Source: Nocardia veterana NBRC 100344 (GTDB lineage Bacteria > Actinomycetota > Actinomycetes > Mycobacteriales > Mycobacteriaceae). Taken from it: a DNA stretch of 45,363 nt. The stretch's first letter is position 1. Each line of letters opens with the position of its first letter. Positions 37,593 through 44,966 of this stretch are shown one piece after another. The notes under the pieces are model-generated. The model made no database searches. It was not told the DNA's origin and was given only the letters and a program-made list of their open reading frames with translations. Both the position numbers and the translations under genes were made by a program. The stretch lies in NCBI RefSeq assembly GCF_000308855.1, contig NZ_BAGM01000111.1, positions 1-45,363 on the forward strand, written 5' to 3'.

Positions 37593-37729
37593 GTGCGCCC
37601 GGTGCGCAGGCAGCGGTTACTTCCTCTTGCGGAGATGGTCGCGGGTTCGAGTCCCGCCCAGGTGATCCACCTGGTAGCTCAGTCGGCAGAGCATCTACGT
37701 ACCGTCGCCGACATCGATCTCGGGCGCAT
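37593..37729 (+). ncRNA. yrlA: Bacterial Y RNA (YrlA type) with complete permuted tRNA-like domain
   Basis: A TACTGT -10 element (37581-37586) predicts a start at 37593. The terminal stem pairs GTGCGCCCG (37593-37601) with CGGGCGCAT (37721-37729). An inner helix pairs GGCAGCGGTTAC (37609-37620) with GTACCGTCGCC (37699-37709), with one bulged U and one mismatch; this is the expected Ro60-binding helix. The head is a tRNA mimic in permuted order: GGAGA (37631), variable loop TGGTC, T arm GCGGG-TTCGAGT-CCCGC (37641-37657), 7-bp acceptor CCAGGTG/CACCTGG capped by ATC (37658-37674), TA, D arm GCTC-AGTCGGCA-GAGC (37677-37692), A, TCTAC. The Ro60 gene follows. Confidence 0.88.
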
Positions 37730-37856
37730 CCCGTCGTCCCTCGCTCGATTCCGCACATCGAATCCTCGCGGGCTGCAACATATCCGGGCTCGAACGGTTT
37801 TCTCGGCGCCGATAAATCGGATGCGCGCCGCACTGCCGCGCCGATAGACTGACGCA

Positions 37857-37965
37857 CGCGTCCGGTGCGCAGATCACGGTTACTTCTGGCGTCAGCGGGT
37901 TCGATTCCTGCACGATCCCCGGTTCCGCCGGGGATCGGAACCGTGGCCGAACAGTTCTCGGACGC
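37857..37965 (+). ncRNA. Second Y RNA, with T arm and acceptor-like stem but no D arm
   Basis: A TAGACT -10 element (37845-37850) predicts a start near 37857. The terminal stem is GCGTCCG (37858-37864) with CGGACGC (37959-37965). The motif CCGGTGCGCAG, 4 nt, CGGTTACTTC is the same as in the first RNA, with identical spacing. The inner helix is CACGGTT (37875-37881) with AACCGTG (37939-37945). The head has a T arm, GCGGG-TTCGATT-CCTGC (37895-37911), then a 9-bp stem GATCCCCGG/CCGGGGATC with a TTCCG loop (37914-37936). No D arm or anticodon-like stem is present. Confidence 0.82.
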
Positions 37966-37972
37966 ACTCACT

Positions 37973-37992
37973 TTCGCACCTCCCGGTGCGAA
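37973..37992 (+). terminator. Hairpin after the second Y RNA
   Basis: TTCGCACC-TCCC-GGTGCGAA: a perfect 8-bp stem starting 8 nt after the predicted RNA 3' end. There is no T run, so it may mark RNA processing or partial termination ahead of the Ro60 gene. Confidence 0.45.
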
Positions 37993-38078
37993 GTCGGCGC
38001 GGGGGGACGTGCCGACGCCGAATTCGGGAGGCGGGCGTCCACAGCTGCCCGTCCCCGGTGGACCACGGGGGTTTCCGT

Positions 38079-39695
38079 ATGGGCAAGTTCAATTCCGCTC
38101 GGCTGCGGCACGCGGCCCGGGCCGCCACCTCTCCGATCCGATCCGCACGCTTGCCCGCCGGCCACACGGCCGAGGGCGCACCGGGGTTTCTGCGGACGCC
38201 GCAGGGTGAGCTCTTCCTGCTCGCGGTGACGAATATGGTGGGCGAGGACGCCTTCTACGAATCCGCGACCGACCGGAACAGCCGCTACGCCGAGCTGGTG
38301 CGCGAAGTGACGCTTCTCGACCCGGACTGGACTGCCCGGTTTCTCCGCTGGCTGCGCGGCACCGCGAATATGCGGAGCGCCGCACTGGTCGGCGCCGCCG
38401 AATTCACCCGGGCCCGCCTGGATGCCGGGTTGTCCGGCAGCTCCCGGCAGGTCGTCGACTCGGTACTGCAGCGCGCCGACGAGCCGGGTGAACTGATCGC
38501 CTACTGGTTCGCCACCTACGGGCGCGCCCTGCCGAAGCCGGTCAAGCGCGGGATCGGCGACGCCGTGCGCCGCCTCTACGACGAGCGATCCCTGATCAAG
38601 TGGGATTCGGACGCGCACGCGGTGCGGTTCGGTGACGTGCTGGATCTGACCCACCCCGCGCCCGCACCCGAAAAGCCTTGGCAGGGAGAGCTTTTCCGGT
38701 ACGCGCTGAATCGGCGCCATCAGCGCGGGGATGCGGTGCCCGACGCACTGCCGGTGTTGCGAGCCCGGGCCGCACTGCTCGCGCTGCCCGTCGACGACCG
38801 CCGTCGGCTGTTCCGGGACGGCGCACGGGCCCGCGACGCCCTGCGTGCGGCGGGGATGACCTGGGAGTCGGTCGCCGGCTGGCTGCAGGGCCCGCTGGAC
38901 GCCCGCGTCTGGGAGGCGCTGATTCCCTCGATGGGCTACATGGCCCTGCTGCGGAACCTGCGCAACTTCGACCAGGCCGGGGTGAGCGACGCGGTCGCCG
39001 CGCAGGTCGCGGCCGAACTCGCCGATCCGGAGCGGGTCGCTCGGTCCCGGCAGTTGCCGATGCGGTTCCTCTCGGCCTATCGAGCGGCGCCGTCGCTGCG
39101 CTGGGGGCACGCGCTGGAAACCGCGCTGGGCCATTCGCTCGCGACGGTTCCTAGGCTGCCGGGCCGGACCCTGGTGCTGGTCGACACCTCCGGCTCGATG
39201 GATTCGGAGTTCTCCGCCGACGGTTCGCTGCGGCGCTGGGATGCGGCCGCGATCTTCGGGATCGCCCTGGCGAGCCGGTGCGAGGCCGCCGATGTGGTGT
39301 CGTTCTCGCAGGCCGGGACGTGGCAGGGCCGCACCTACGCCGCGAGTCGAGTCTTCGAGCTGCGTCGTGCCGAGCCCCTGCTGCGGGCCGTGGAGCGATG
39401 GAAGTCCGATGGCTACTTCATCGGCGGCGGCACCGACACCGCCCGCGCCGTTCGCACCCACTACGCCGGGCACGATCGGGTGGTCGTCCTGACCGATGAG
39501 CAGGCCACCGGCGCCGAGGTGAACCGGGCCGTCCCGGCGGCGGTACCGCTCTACACCTGGAATCTGGCGGGCTACCGCTACGGCCACGCGCCGAGCGGCT
39601 CGCACAACCGGCACGTATTCGGCGGTTTGACCGATGCGGCCTTCGGGATGATCCCGCTGCTGGAAGCGGGGGCGAACGCCGACTGGCCGTTCTGA
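38079..39695 (+). CDS. rsr: Ro60-family RNA-binding protein (TROVE plus vWA domains)
   Basis: A 538-residue bacterial Ro60 orthologue. The N-terminal TROVE region (about residues 1-350, HEAT-like ring) includes TPQGELFLLAVTNMVGEDAF, MRSAALVGAAEFTRARLDAG and SMGYMALLRNLRNFDQAGV. The C-terminal vWA domain holds the MIDAS set: D369-x-S-G-S in LVLVDTSGSMD, T452 in GGGTDTARA and D473 in LTDEQ. The ATG follows GGGGG by 7 nt. Ro60 rings bind Y RNAs and structured or misfolded RNAs and work with exonucleases such as PNPase in RNA surveillance. Two Y RNA genes lie directly upstream, which fixes the assignment. Confidence 0.95.
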   Translation: MGKFNSARLRHAARAATSPIRSARLPAGHTAEGAPGFLRTPQGELFLLAVTNMVGEDAFYESATDRNSRYAELVREVTLLDPDWTARFLRWLRGTANMRSAALVGAAEFTRARLDAGLSGSSRQVVDSVLQRADEPGELIAYWFATYGRALPKPVKRGIGDAVRRLYDERSLIKWDSDAHAVRFGDVLDLTHPAPAPEKPWQGELFRYALNRRHQRGDAVPDALPVLRARAALLALPVDDRRRLFRDGARARDALRAAGMTWESVAGWLQGPLDARVWEALIPSMGYMALLRNLRNFDQAGVSDAVAAQVAAELADPERVARSRQLPMRFLSAYRAAPSLRWGHALETALGHSLATVPRLPGRTLVLVDTSGSMDSEFSADGSLRRWDAAAIFGIALASRCEAADVVSFSQAGTWQGRTYAASRVFELRRAEPLLRAVERWKSDGYFIGGGTDTARAVRTHYAGHDRVVVLTDEQATGAEVNRAVPAAVPLYTWNLAGYRYGHAPSGSHNRHVFGGLTDAAFGMIPLLEAGANADWPF

Positions 39696-39700
39696 ACGAT

Positions 39701-39728
39701 CCCGGCCGGGCAAGCATGCCCGGCCGGG
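39701..39728. terminator. Terminator hairpin between rsr and the convergent esterase
   Basis: CCCGGCCGGGCA, AGCA loop, TGCCCGGCCGGG: a perfect 12-bp stem 5 nt after the rsr stop. Confidence 0.8.
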
Positions 39729-39736
39729 ACTCCCGC

Positions 39737-40684
39737 TCAGGCGCCGAGCGCCCCGGCCAGCGTCGGCCACGAATCGTGCAGGTCCTGTTCGAACAGCCCC
39801 CAGGTGTGTGATCCTTCCGGCCGATCGACATAGGTCGCCGCGATTCCGAGCTGGGCGAGACGACTCGCGAAGGCCCCGGTACACGCGCTCGCGACGGCCT
39901 CGACCGGCGGGAAGGGCAAACCGCGATCGATGCCGCCCGGAATGCCGGAGGCGGCGGACAGGTAGATCGCCTTACCGGCGAGGGCCCCGGCCCGTGCGAA
40001 GGCGTCGTGGGCGGGCCAGGCACCGGCCCCGGGCGGTCCCCACATATTCCCCGGGTTACCGCCGCCGCGGATCACCTGGGCGCTCACCATCGCGATTCCG
40101 GCCGGATCGTCGGCCCAGGGGCAGCCGCTGTAGGAGGCGACCGCGTCGTAACGCTGCGGCGCCTGAATGGCGAGATCCACGGCCGACGCGGCGCTCATCG
40201 ACACCCCGGCGATGGCATTGCGTCCGCTGGTTCCCAATTGGGCGTCCACGACCCCGGGCAGCTCCTGGGTGAGGTAGGTCTGCCAGCGGTTGCGGCCCAT
40301 CACCGGATCGTCGGCGATCCAGTCGGTGTACATGCTGTTGGGTCCGCCGACCGGCATCACCACATTGACGTGCTTGTCGGCGAAGAAGGCCCGCACATCG
40401 GTGTCGTCCCACCACGAGATGTTGTCGACGCCGCCGCCGATTCCGGTGAGCAGATACAGCGTCGGCGCGGGTCCGCCGCCGGCCGCACGGATCACGCGGT
40501 TGGTGATCACGCGGTCCATCGACGGTGAGTACACGTCGAGCTGCACGGCCGCCGGGCCCAGGGGTGCTTCGTTCACCACATGCGCCGCGGGTGCGGCCGC
40601 AGCCGAGGGCAGTGCCGTCAGCGCGAGGACGCCGCCGACAACGACCGCGCTCAGCATCGCGAGGAAGTGTTTGGTAGTCGTCAC
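39737..40684 (-). CDS. Secreted esterase of the antigen 85 / mycolyltransferase-like family
   Basis: A 315-residue protein. Signal peptide residues 1 to about 32 (LSAVVVGGVLALTALPSAAA). The hydrolase fold has the nucleophile Ser in AIAGVSMSAASAVDLAIQ, the oxyanion region YLLTGIGGGVD and a C-terminal His in RPEGSHTWGLFEQDL. The order and MYTDW segment resemble mycobacterial Ag85, so it may transfer mycolic acids to trehalose or the cell wall, or be a plain esterase. The start is GTG 40684 (VTTTKHFLAM); the upstream frame has no signal peptide. Confidence 0.87.
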   Translation of the reverse strand: MTTTKHFLAMLSAVVVGGVLALTALPSAAAAPAAHVVNEAPLGPAAVQLDVYSPSMDRVITNRVIRAAGGGPAPTLYLLTGIGGGVDNISWWDDTDVRAFFADKHVNVVMPVGGPNSMYTDWIADDPVMGRNRWQTYLTQELPGVVDAQLGTSGRNAIAGVSMSAASAVDLAIQAPQRYDAVASYSGCPWADDPAGIAMVSAQVIRGGGNPGNMWGPPGAGAWPAHDAFARAGALAGKAIYLSAASGIPGGIDRGLPFPPVEAVASACTGAFASRLAQLGIAATYVDRPEGSHTWGLFEQDLHDSWPTLAGALGA

Positions 40685-40793
40685 CCCCGCCGAGTACCCA
40701 GCCCTCCGGCCGCCTATCGGAATCGGATGGCTCCCAGCATGATCGGGCCGACGTTCCCGGTGCGGCGCGGGCCGAGATTCGAAGCCGAACCGG

Positions 40794-41150
40794 TTACGGT
40801 CCGGCCGTGCCCGGCGGTGGTTTCGGGCCGTTCTCGCCGCCGCCGTTGCTCGCGCCGTGCGGTTCGTTCTCCGGCGCCTTCGGATCCGTCTGCGATTCCG
40901 GGTCGCGGCCGGCCACACCGGGTTCGGTCCCCTCGTCGGCTTCTTGATCCGGTTCCGGGTGCTCCCGGGAGAAATCGGCGGGCAGCCGCTTGATGTGCTT
41001 GTTCATCGAGCGGATCAACAGCACCGTGCCGGCGAGCAGCACCAGGATGATCACCAGACCCAGCGGCGAGGCCTTGCCGAACTCGGGACCGGTCGGGTTG
41101 GTGGTGGTGTTCTGAGCCAGCAGGGCGGTGTGCGCGAACAGGACCATCAT
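40794..41150 (-). CDS. Small membrane protein, Rv1081c-like
   Basis: A 118-residue protein. An N-terminal non-cytoplasmic stretch (AHTALLAQNTTTNPTG) is followed by one membrane helix (LGLVIILVLLAGTVLLIRS), the RSMNKHIKRLPADF segment typical of the family and an acidic Pro/Gly-rich cytoplasmic tail. Function unknown. The ATG at 41150 overlaps the mca stop (ATGA), so it is translated with mca, as in mycobacteria. Confidence 0.85.
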   Translation of the reverse strand: MMVLFAHTALLAQNTTTNPTGPEFGKASPLGLVIILVLLAGTVLLIRSMNKHIKRLPADFSREHPEPDQEADEGTEPGVAGRDPESQTDPKAPENEPHGASNGGGENGPKPPPGTAGP

Positions 41151-42085
41151 CGAACCGTGCCTTCGACCGCGTGCTCGGCCACCGGGACGTCGTCGGCGTC
41201 GCGGATTCCGGCGAACAGGTCGGTCTCCGGAATCGCGGTGCGGACCCGGGTCCTGGCCAGTTCGAATTCCTCGGTCGGCCACAACCGCTGCTGCATCTCC
41301 AGCGGGATGGCGAAGAACATGCCGTTGGGATCGATCTGGGTGGCGTGCGCGCGCAGCGCCTCGTCCCGCTGCGCGAAGTATTTACCGCATTCGACCTGCG
41401 TGGTCACCCGCGACATCACGTCGCCGTGCTCGGCGGCGCGCTCACGGATGCGCTCCATCCAGTCGCGCAGCGGGAAGGGCTCGCCGATCCGCTCGTACTC
41501 GTCGGCGAAGATCTCCAACCGCTGCAGGCTGAAGCCGTGGTTGTAGTACAGCTTCAGCGGCGTCCACGGCTCACCCGCATCGGGGAAGCGTTCCGGGTCA
41601 CCGGCCGCCTCGAAGGCCGCCATCGACACCTTGTGGCACATGATGTGGTCCGGATGCGGATAGCCACCGTTCTCGTCGTAGGTGGTCATCACGTGCGGCT
41701 TGAACTCGCGCACCACCCGGACCAGCGCCTCGGTGGCCTCTTCGAGCGGCACCAGCGCGAAGCTGCCCTCCGGAACCGGCGGCAGCGGATCCCCCTCCGG
41801 CAGCCCGGAGTCCACGAAGCCGAGCCAGCGGTGCCGGACGCCGAGCGCCTTGGCCGCGGCTGCCATCTCCTCGCGACGCACCTCGTGGATGCGATCGAGA
41901 ATGCCGGGCACATCCATCGCGGGGTTGAGAATCGATCCGCGTTCACCGCCGGTCAGGCTCACGACCAGCACTTCGTCACCCTCCGCGGCGTATTTCGCGG
42001 TGGTGGCGGCGCCCTTGCTCGACTCGTCGTCGGGGTGGGCGTGGACCGCCATGAGGCGCAGCGGCCGATCGAAGCTGCCGCTCAC
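41147..42085 (-). CDS. mca: Mycothiol S-conjugate amidase
   Basis: A zinc enzyme that cleaves mycothiol-S-conjugates of drugs and electrophiles, releasing a mercapturic acid for export. The zinc motif is AHPDDESSKGAATTAKYAA near residues 16-34 (H17, D20), with the second His in HPDHIMCHKV. The ESSKGAATTAKY stretch favours Mca over the related deacetylase MshB. 312 residues; starts at GTG 42085. Presence of mca implies a mycothiol-using actinobacterium. Confidence 0.95.
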   Translation of the reverse strand: MSGSFDRPLRLMAVHAHPDDESSKGAATTAKYAAEGDEVLVVSLTGGERGSILNPAMDVPGILDRIHEVRREEMAAAAKALGVRHRWLGFVDSGLPEGDPLPPVPEGSFALVPLEEATEALVRVVREFKPHVMTTYDENGGYPHPDHIMCHKVSMAAFEAAGDPERFPDAGEPWTPLKLYYNHGFSLQRLEIFADEYERIGEPFPLRDWMERIRERAAEHGDVMSRVTTQVECGKYFAQRDEALRAHATQIDPNGMFFAIPLEMQQRLWPTEEFELARTRVRTAIPETDLFAGIRDADDVPVAEHAVEGTVR

Positions 42086-42237
42086 TTCTCGTTCACCTCG
42101 TTGCTCACCGTTTCACCTCATAGCCGTCCGCCGTGCCCGAGCGGCACGCGGGTGTCCGAACTGCATTCCCTATAGTTCCATCCGACGGGTCTTTTGTTCC
42201 GACCTACCCCCTGATCGACCACGGGAGCAACCACATC

Positions 42238-42726
42238 ATGAGCGAGGCGGCGCCGCAGTCCGACCGGACCGATCCGGACGGGCGCACTGCCGACGCCACC
42301 ACCGGCACGGGCTCCGACCGCGTATCGGATCGTTACGGCGCCGGGCCGGTTCGCAATCGCCGCTGGATTCCGATCGCACTGGGCATCGGGGTGGTGATCC
42401 TCGGGCTGATCGTCGCCTACGCGGGGTATCGGCAGTACGGCCCCAAGGATATCGAGCCGGATCAACTCGGGTACGGCGTCGTCGACGACTCCACTCTGAC
42501 CGTCCACTTCAAAGTGACCCGTAAACACCCCGAACAGCCGGTCGTCTGCCTGGTGCGCGGCATGGATTCCGGGGGCAGTGAAGTCGGCCGCCGCGAGGTC
42601 CTCGTTCCGGGGTCGAGCAGCGGCACCGTCGAGCTCACCACCACGGTCCGAACCACCGCGCGACCGGCCAACGGCAACATCTACGGATGCAGCGATCAGG
42701 TGCCGCCCTATCTGAAGGCGGGCTGA
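42238..42726 (+). CDS. DUF4307 membrane protein (Rv1083-like)
   Basis: A 162-residue protein. A hydrophilic N-terminal segment with a DRYGAGPVRNRRW motif is followed by one membrane helix (IPIALGIGVVILGLIVAYAG) and an extracytoplasmic beta-rich domain with two Cys (VVCLVRGMD and NIYGCSDQVPPYL), possibly disulfide-linked. These are DUF4307 features. Function unknown. It is divergent from mca; a TATAGT hexamer at 42171-42176 is a likely -10. Confidence 0.88.
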   Translation: MSEAAPQSDRTDPDGRTADATTGTGSDRVSDRYGAGPVRNRRWIPIALGIGVVILGLIVAYAGYRQYGPKDIEPDQLGYGVVDDSTLTVHFKVTRKHPEQPVVCLVRGMDSGGSEVGRREVLVPGSSSGTVELTTTVRTTARPANGNIYGCSDQVPPYLKAG

Positions 42727-42770
42727 CACCCCAGAATCAAGCCTTCTACCTGCACATTTCCAATTCGTGC

Positions 42771-42812
42771 TAGAATGGCGCGAACACGGTTCCGAACGTT
42801 CGGAGCCGTGTT
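42771..42812 (+). promoter_or_regulatory. greA promoter -10 and start-site hairpin
   Basis: TAGAAT (42771-42776) predicts transcription from about 42783. At that point AACACGGTTCCGAAC (42783-42797) pairs with GTTCGGAGCCGTGTT (42798-42812), 15 bp with one G-U and almost no loop, followed by TTTG. The greA leader would be about 218 nt, and this hairpin could act as an early terminator or a stable RNA 5' end. Confidence 0.65.
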
Positions 42813-43000
42813 TGCTGCATTGACGGCCAGCGCTGCCGGTTCCCGGGCACACAATGCCCGCGACACCGTCGGGGTTCGAGGACTTCCCCCCGGATCGCTC
42901 TAGCCGTCGACCGTTGCTGTGCGCGGACGTGTGCCCGCACACCGGCGACGGGTATCACGGAACCCGGCGCGCCGGGAACAACTACTAGGGAGTGATCGAG

Positions 43001-43495
43001 ATGACTGAGACGCAAGTGACCTGGCTCACACCGGAGTCGCATGAGAGGCTCAAGAGCGAACTCGACGCGCTCATTGCCAACCGTCCGGTCATCGCGGCCG
43101 AGATCAACGAACGCCGCGAAGAAGGCGACCTCAAGGAGAACGGCGGCTATCACGCCGCCCGCGAGGAGCAGGGCCAGCAGGAAGCTCGCATTCGGCAGCT
43201 GCAGGAGCTGCTGAACAATGCCAAGGTCGGCGTTCCGCCGTCGAAGTCCGGCGTCGCCCTGCCCGGCTCGGTGGTCAAGGTCTACTACGACGGTGACGAG
43301 ACCGACACCGAGACGTTCCTCATCGCGACCCGCGAGGAGGGCCTGGGCCGGTCGGATCTGGAGACCTACTCACCGAGCTCGCCGCTCGGCGGCGCGCTCA
43401 TCGACGCGAAGGTGGGCGAGACGCGGGAATACCGCCTGCCGAACGGCAACATGATGAAGGTGACGCTGGTCAGCGCCGAGCCCTACCACAGCTGA
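43001..43495 (+). CDS. greA: Transcription elongation factor GreA
   Basis: A 164-residue factor that rescues backtracked RNA polymerase by inserting its coiled-coil tip into the secondary channel. The N-terminal coiled coil (WLTPESHERLKSELDALIAN, RREEGDLKENGGYHAAREEQ) keeps the acidic tip, and the C-terminal FKBP-like domain includes YSPSSPLGGALIDAKVG. The ATG at 43001 is 8 nt after AGGGAG; a GTG three codons earlier is possible. Backbone gene (Rv1080c). Confidence 0.97.
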   Translation: MTETQVTWLTPESHERLKSELDALIANRPVIAAEINERREEGDLKENGGYHAAREEQGQQEARIRQLQELLNNAKVGVPPSKSGVALPGSVVKVYYDGDETDTETFLIATREEGLGRSDLETYSPSSPLGGALIDAKVGETREYRLPNGNMMKVTLVSAEPYHS

Positions 43496-43503
43496 GGCGG
43501 GCC

Positions 43504-43656
43504 ATGGACGCGGGCAACAGTGGAATCCCCGGCAGCTCCGGCGACCCGGACGACGACCACCCCAATCCGGTCGGTGACACCGTTCTGGGCCTGTTGCGCG
43601 CCGTCCTGGGCAGATTCGGCCGGGTCGGCAGCAGCCTGGCCGAACGCCTGAAATAG
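43504..43656 (+). CDS. Possible small amphipathic protein, 50 residues
   Basis: Starts 8 nt after greA: MDAGNSGIPGSSGDPDDDHP, then NPVGDTVLGLLRAVLGRFGR, VGSSLAERLK. An acidic, disordered N-terminal half is followed by an amphipathic helix. A GGCGGG stretch precedes the ATG. It lies before the strong terminator, so it is transcribed with greA. No family recognised; it may be a non-coding 3' end. Confidence 0.4.
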   Translation: MDAGNSGIPGSSGDPDDDHPNPVGDTVLGLLRAVLGRFGRVGSSLAERLK

Positions 43657-43660
43657 TCCG

Positions 43661-43705
43661 GAACGACGAACGGCCGCACCGTATCGGTGCGGCCGTTCGT
43701 CGTTC
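43661..43705. terminator. Strong bidirectional terminator between greA and metB
   Basis: Two perfect 21-bp arms (43661-43681 and 43685-43705) around a TAT loop, containing CGGCCGCACCG/CGGTGCGGCCG. It lies between convergent genes. Confidence 0.9.
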
Positions 43706-43721
43706 GGCGTGCGGTGTCGAC

Positions 43722-44870
43722 CTATTTCAGCGCCTGCTCCACATCGGCGAGCAGATCGCTGATGTCCTCGATGCCGACCGACAGCCGCACCAGATCCGCG
43801 GGCACCTCCAGCTCGGAGCCCTCGGTCGAGGCGTGCGTCATGGCGCCGGGGTGTTCGATCAGCGATTCCACGCCGCCGAGCGATTCGGCGAGGGTGAAGA
43901 TCTGCGTGCGGGCGCAGAAATCGTGCGCCGCCTGCTTACCACCGGCCAGACGCACCGAGATCATCCCGCCGAAGCGACGCATCTGCTTCTGCGCCACCGC
44001 ATTTCCCGGATGCTCGGGCAGGCCGGGATAGATCACCTGGCTGATCGCCGAGTGATCGGCGAGGAATCCGGCCAGGGTTTCGGCATTGTCGCAGTGCCGG
44101 TCCATCCGCAGCGCAAGGGTTTTGATGCCGCGCAGGGTGAGGAAGGCATCGGTCGGTCCGGGCACCGCGCCGGCGCCGTTCTGCAGGAAGGCGAAGGCCT
44201 TGTCCAGTTCGGCGTCGTTCGTGATCAGCGCGCCGCCGACCACATCCGAGTGCCCACCCAGATATTTGGTGGTCGAATGCACGACGATATCGGCGCCGAG
44301 CAGCAACGGCTGCTGCAGGTAGGGCGAGGCGAAGGTGTTGTCCACCACCAGTTTCGCGCCTCCACCGTGGGCGACGTCGGCCAGCGCCGCGATATCACCG
44401 ATATTGAGCAGCGGATTGGTCGGCGTCTCCAGCCACACCAGTTTGGTGTTGGGGCGCATGGCATTTCGCACGGCGTCCGGATCCGTCACCGGAGCCACCG
44501 AATACTCGATACCCCAGTGCGTGAACACCTTGTCGATCAACCGGAACGTGCCGCCGTAGGCGTCGTTCGGGATCACCAGATGATCGCCCGGGCGCAGCGT
44601 GGCCCGCAGCACACAGTCGGTGGCGGCCATCCCCGAGGAGAAGGCCCGCCCGTAACCGCCCGATTCCAGCGCGGCCAGATTCGCTTCCAGCGCGGTGCGG
44701 GTCGGGTTGCCGGTGCGGGCGTACTCGTAGCCGCCACGCAGCCCGCCCACGCCGTCCTGGGCGAAGGTCGAACTGGCGTAGATCGGCACGTTCACCGCGC
44801 CGGTCTGCGGGTCCGGATCGCATCCGGCGTGCACGGCTCGTGTGGAGAACCCCAGCTGATCATCGGTCAT
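43722..44870 (-). CDS. metB: Cystathionine gamma-synthase / trans-sulfuration enzyme
   Basis: A PLP enzyme of the Cys/Met metabolism family that joins an activated homoserine to cysteine to give cystathionine for methionine synthesis. The PLP lysine lies in VHSTTKYLGGHSDVVGG and the family start FSTRAVHAGCDPDPQTGAVN is intact; EYARTGNPTRTALEANLAAL is another core block. At 382 residues it is full length. Gamma-lyase activity cannot be excluded from sequence. Mycobacterial counterpart: Rv1079. Confidence 0.94.
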   Translation of the reverse strand: MTDDQLGFSTRAVHAGCDPDPQTGAVNVPIYASSTFAQDGVGGLRGGYEYARTGNPTRTALEANLAALESGGYGRAFSSGMAATDCVLRATLRPGDHLVIPNDAYGGTFRLIDKVFTHWGIEYSVAPVTDPDAVRNAMRPNTKLVWLETPTNPLLNIGDIAALADVAHGGGAKLVVDNTFASPYLQQPLLLGADIVVHSTTKYLGGHSDVVGGALITNDAELDKAFAFLQNGAGAVPGPTDAFLTLRGIKTLALRMDRHCDNAETLAGFLADHSAISQVIYPGLPEHPGNAVAQKQMRRFGGMISVRLAGGKQAAHDFCARTQIFTLAESLGGVESLIEHPGAMTHASTEGSELEVPADLVRLSVGIEDISDLLADVEQALK

Positions 44871-44914
44871 ACCGACCAGCCTAGAGCCGGGCCGAAAGCG
44901 GCTGAGAAGCGGGA

Positions 44915-44944
44915 ACCCCGCTCATCGTCCGATGTGAGCGGGGT
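44915..44944 (-). terminator. Terminator of the transglycosylase gene
   Basis: ACCCCGCTCA (44915-44924) pairs perfectly with TGAGCGGGGT (44935-44944) across a 10-nt loop, just beyond the 44967 stop on the minus strand. Confidence 0.7.
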
Positions 44945-44966
44945 CATCGCCGTGTGGGCGTTCAAC

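Noticed and set aside
37631..37698. Ordinary tRNA gene
   Set aside because: T arm precedes D arm, the acceptor stem is closed by a 3-nt loop and there is no anticodon loop, so it is a tRNA mimic inside a Y RNA.
37246..37971. Upstream extension of the J-domain-like frame over the Y RNA region
   Set aside because: It covers two structured RNAs and has no conserved protein features; the domain-like part begins near 37245.
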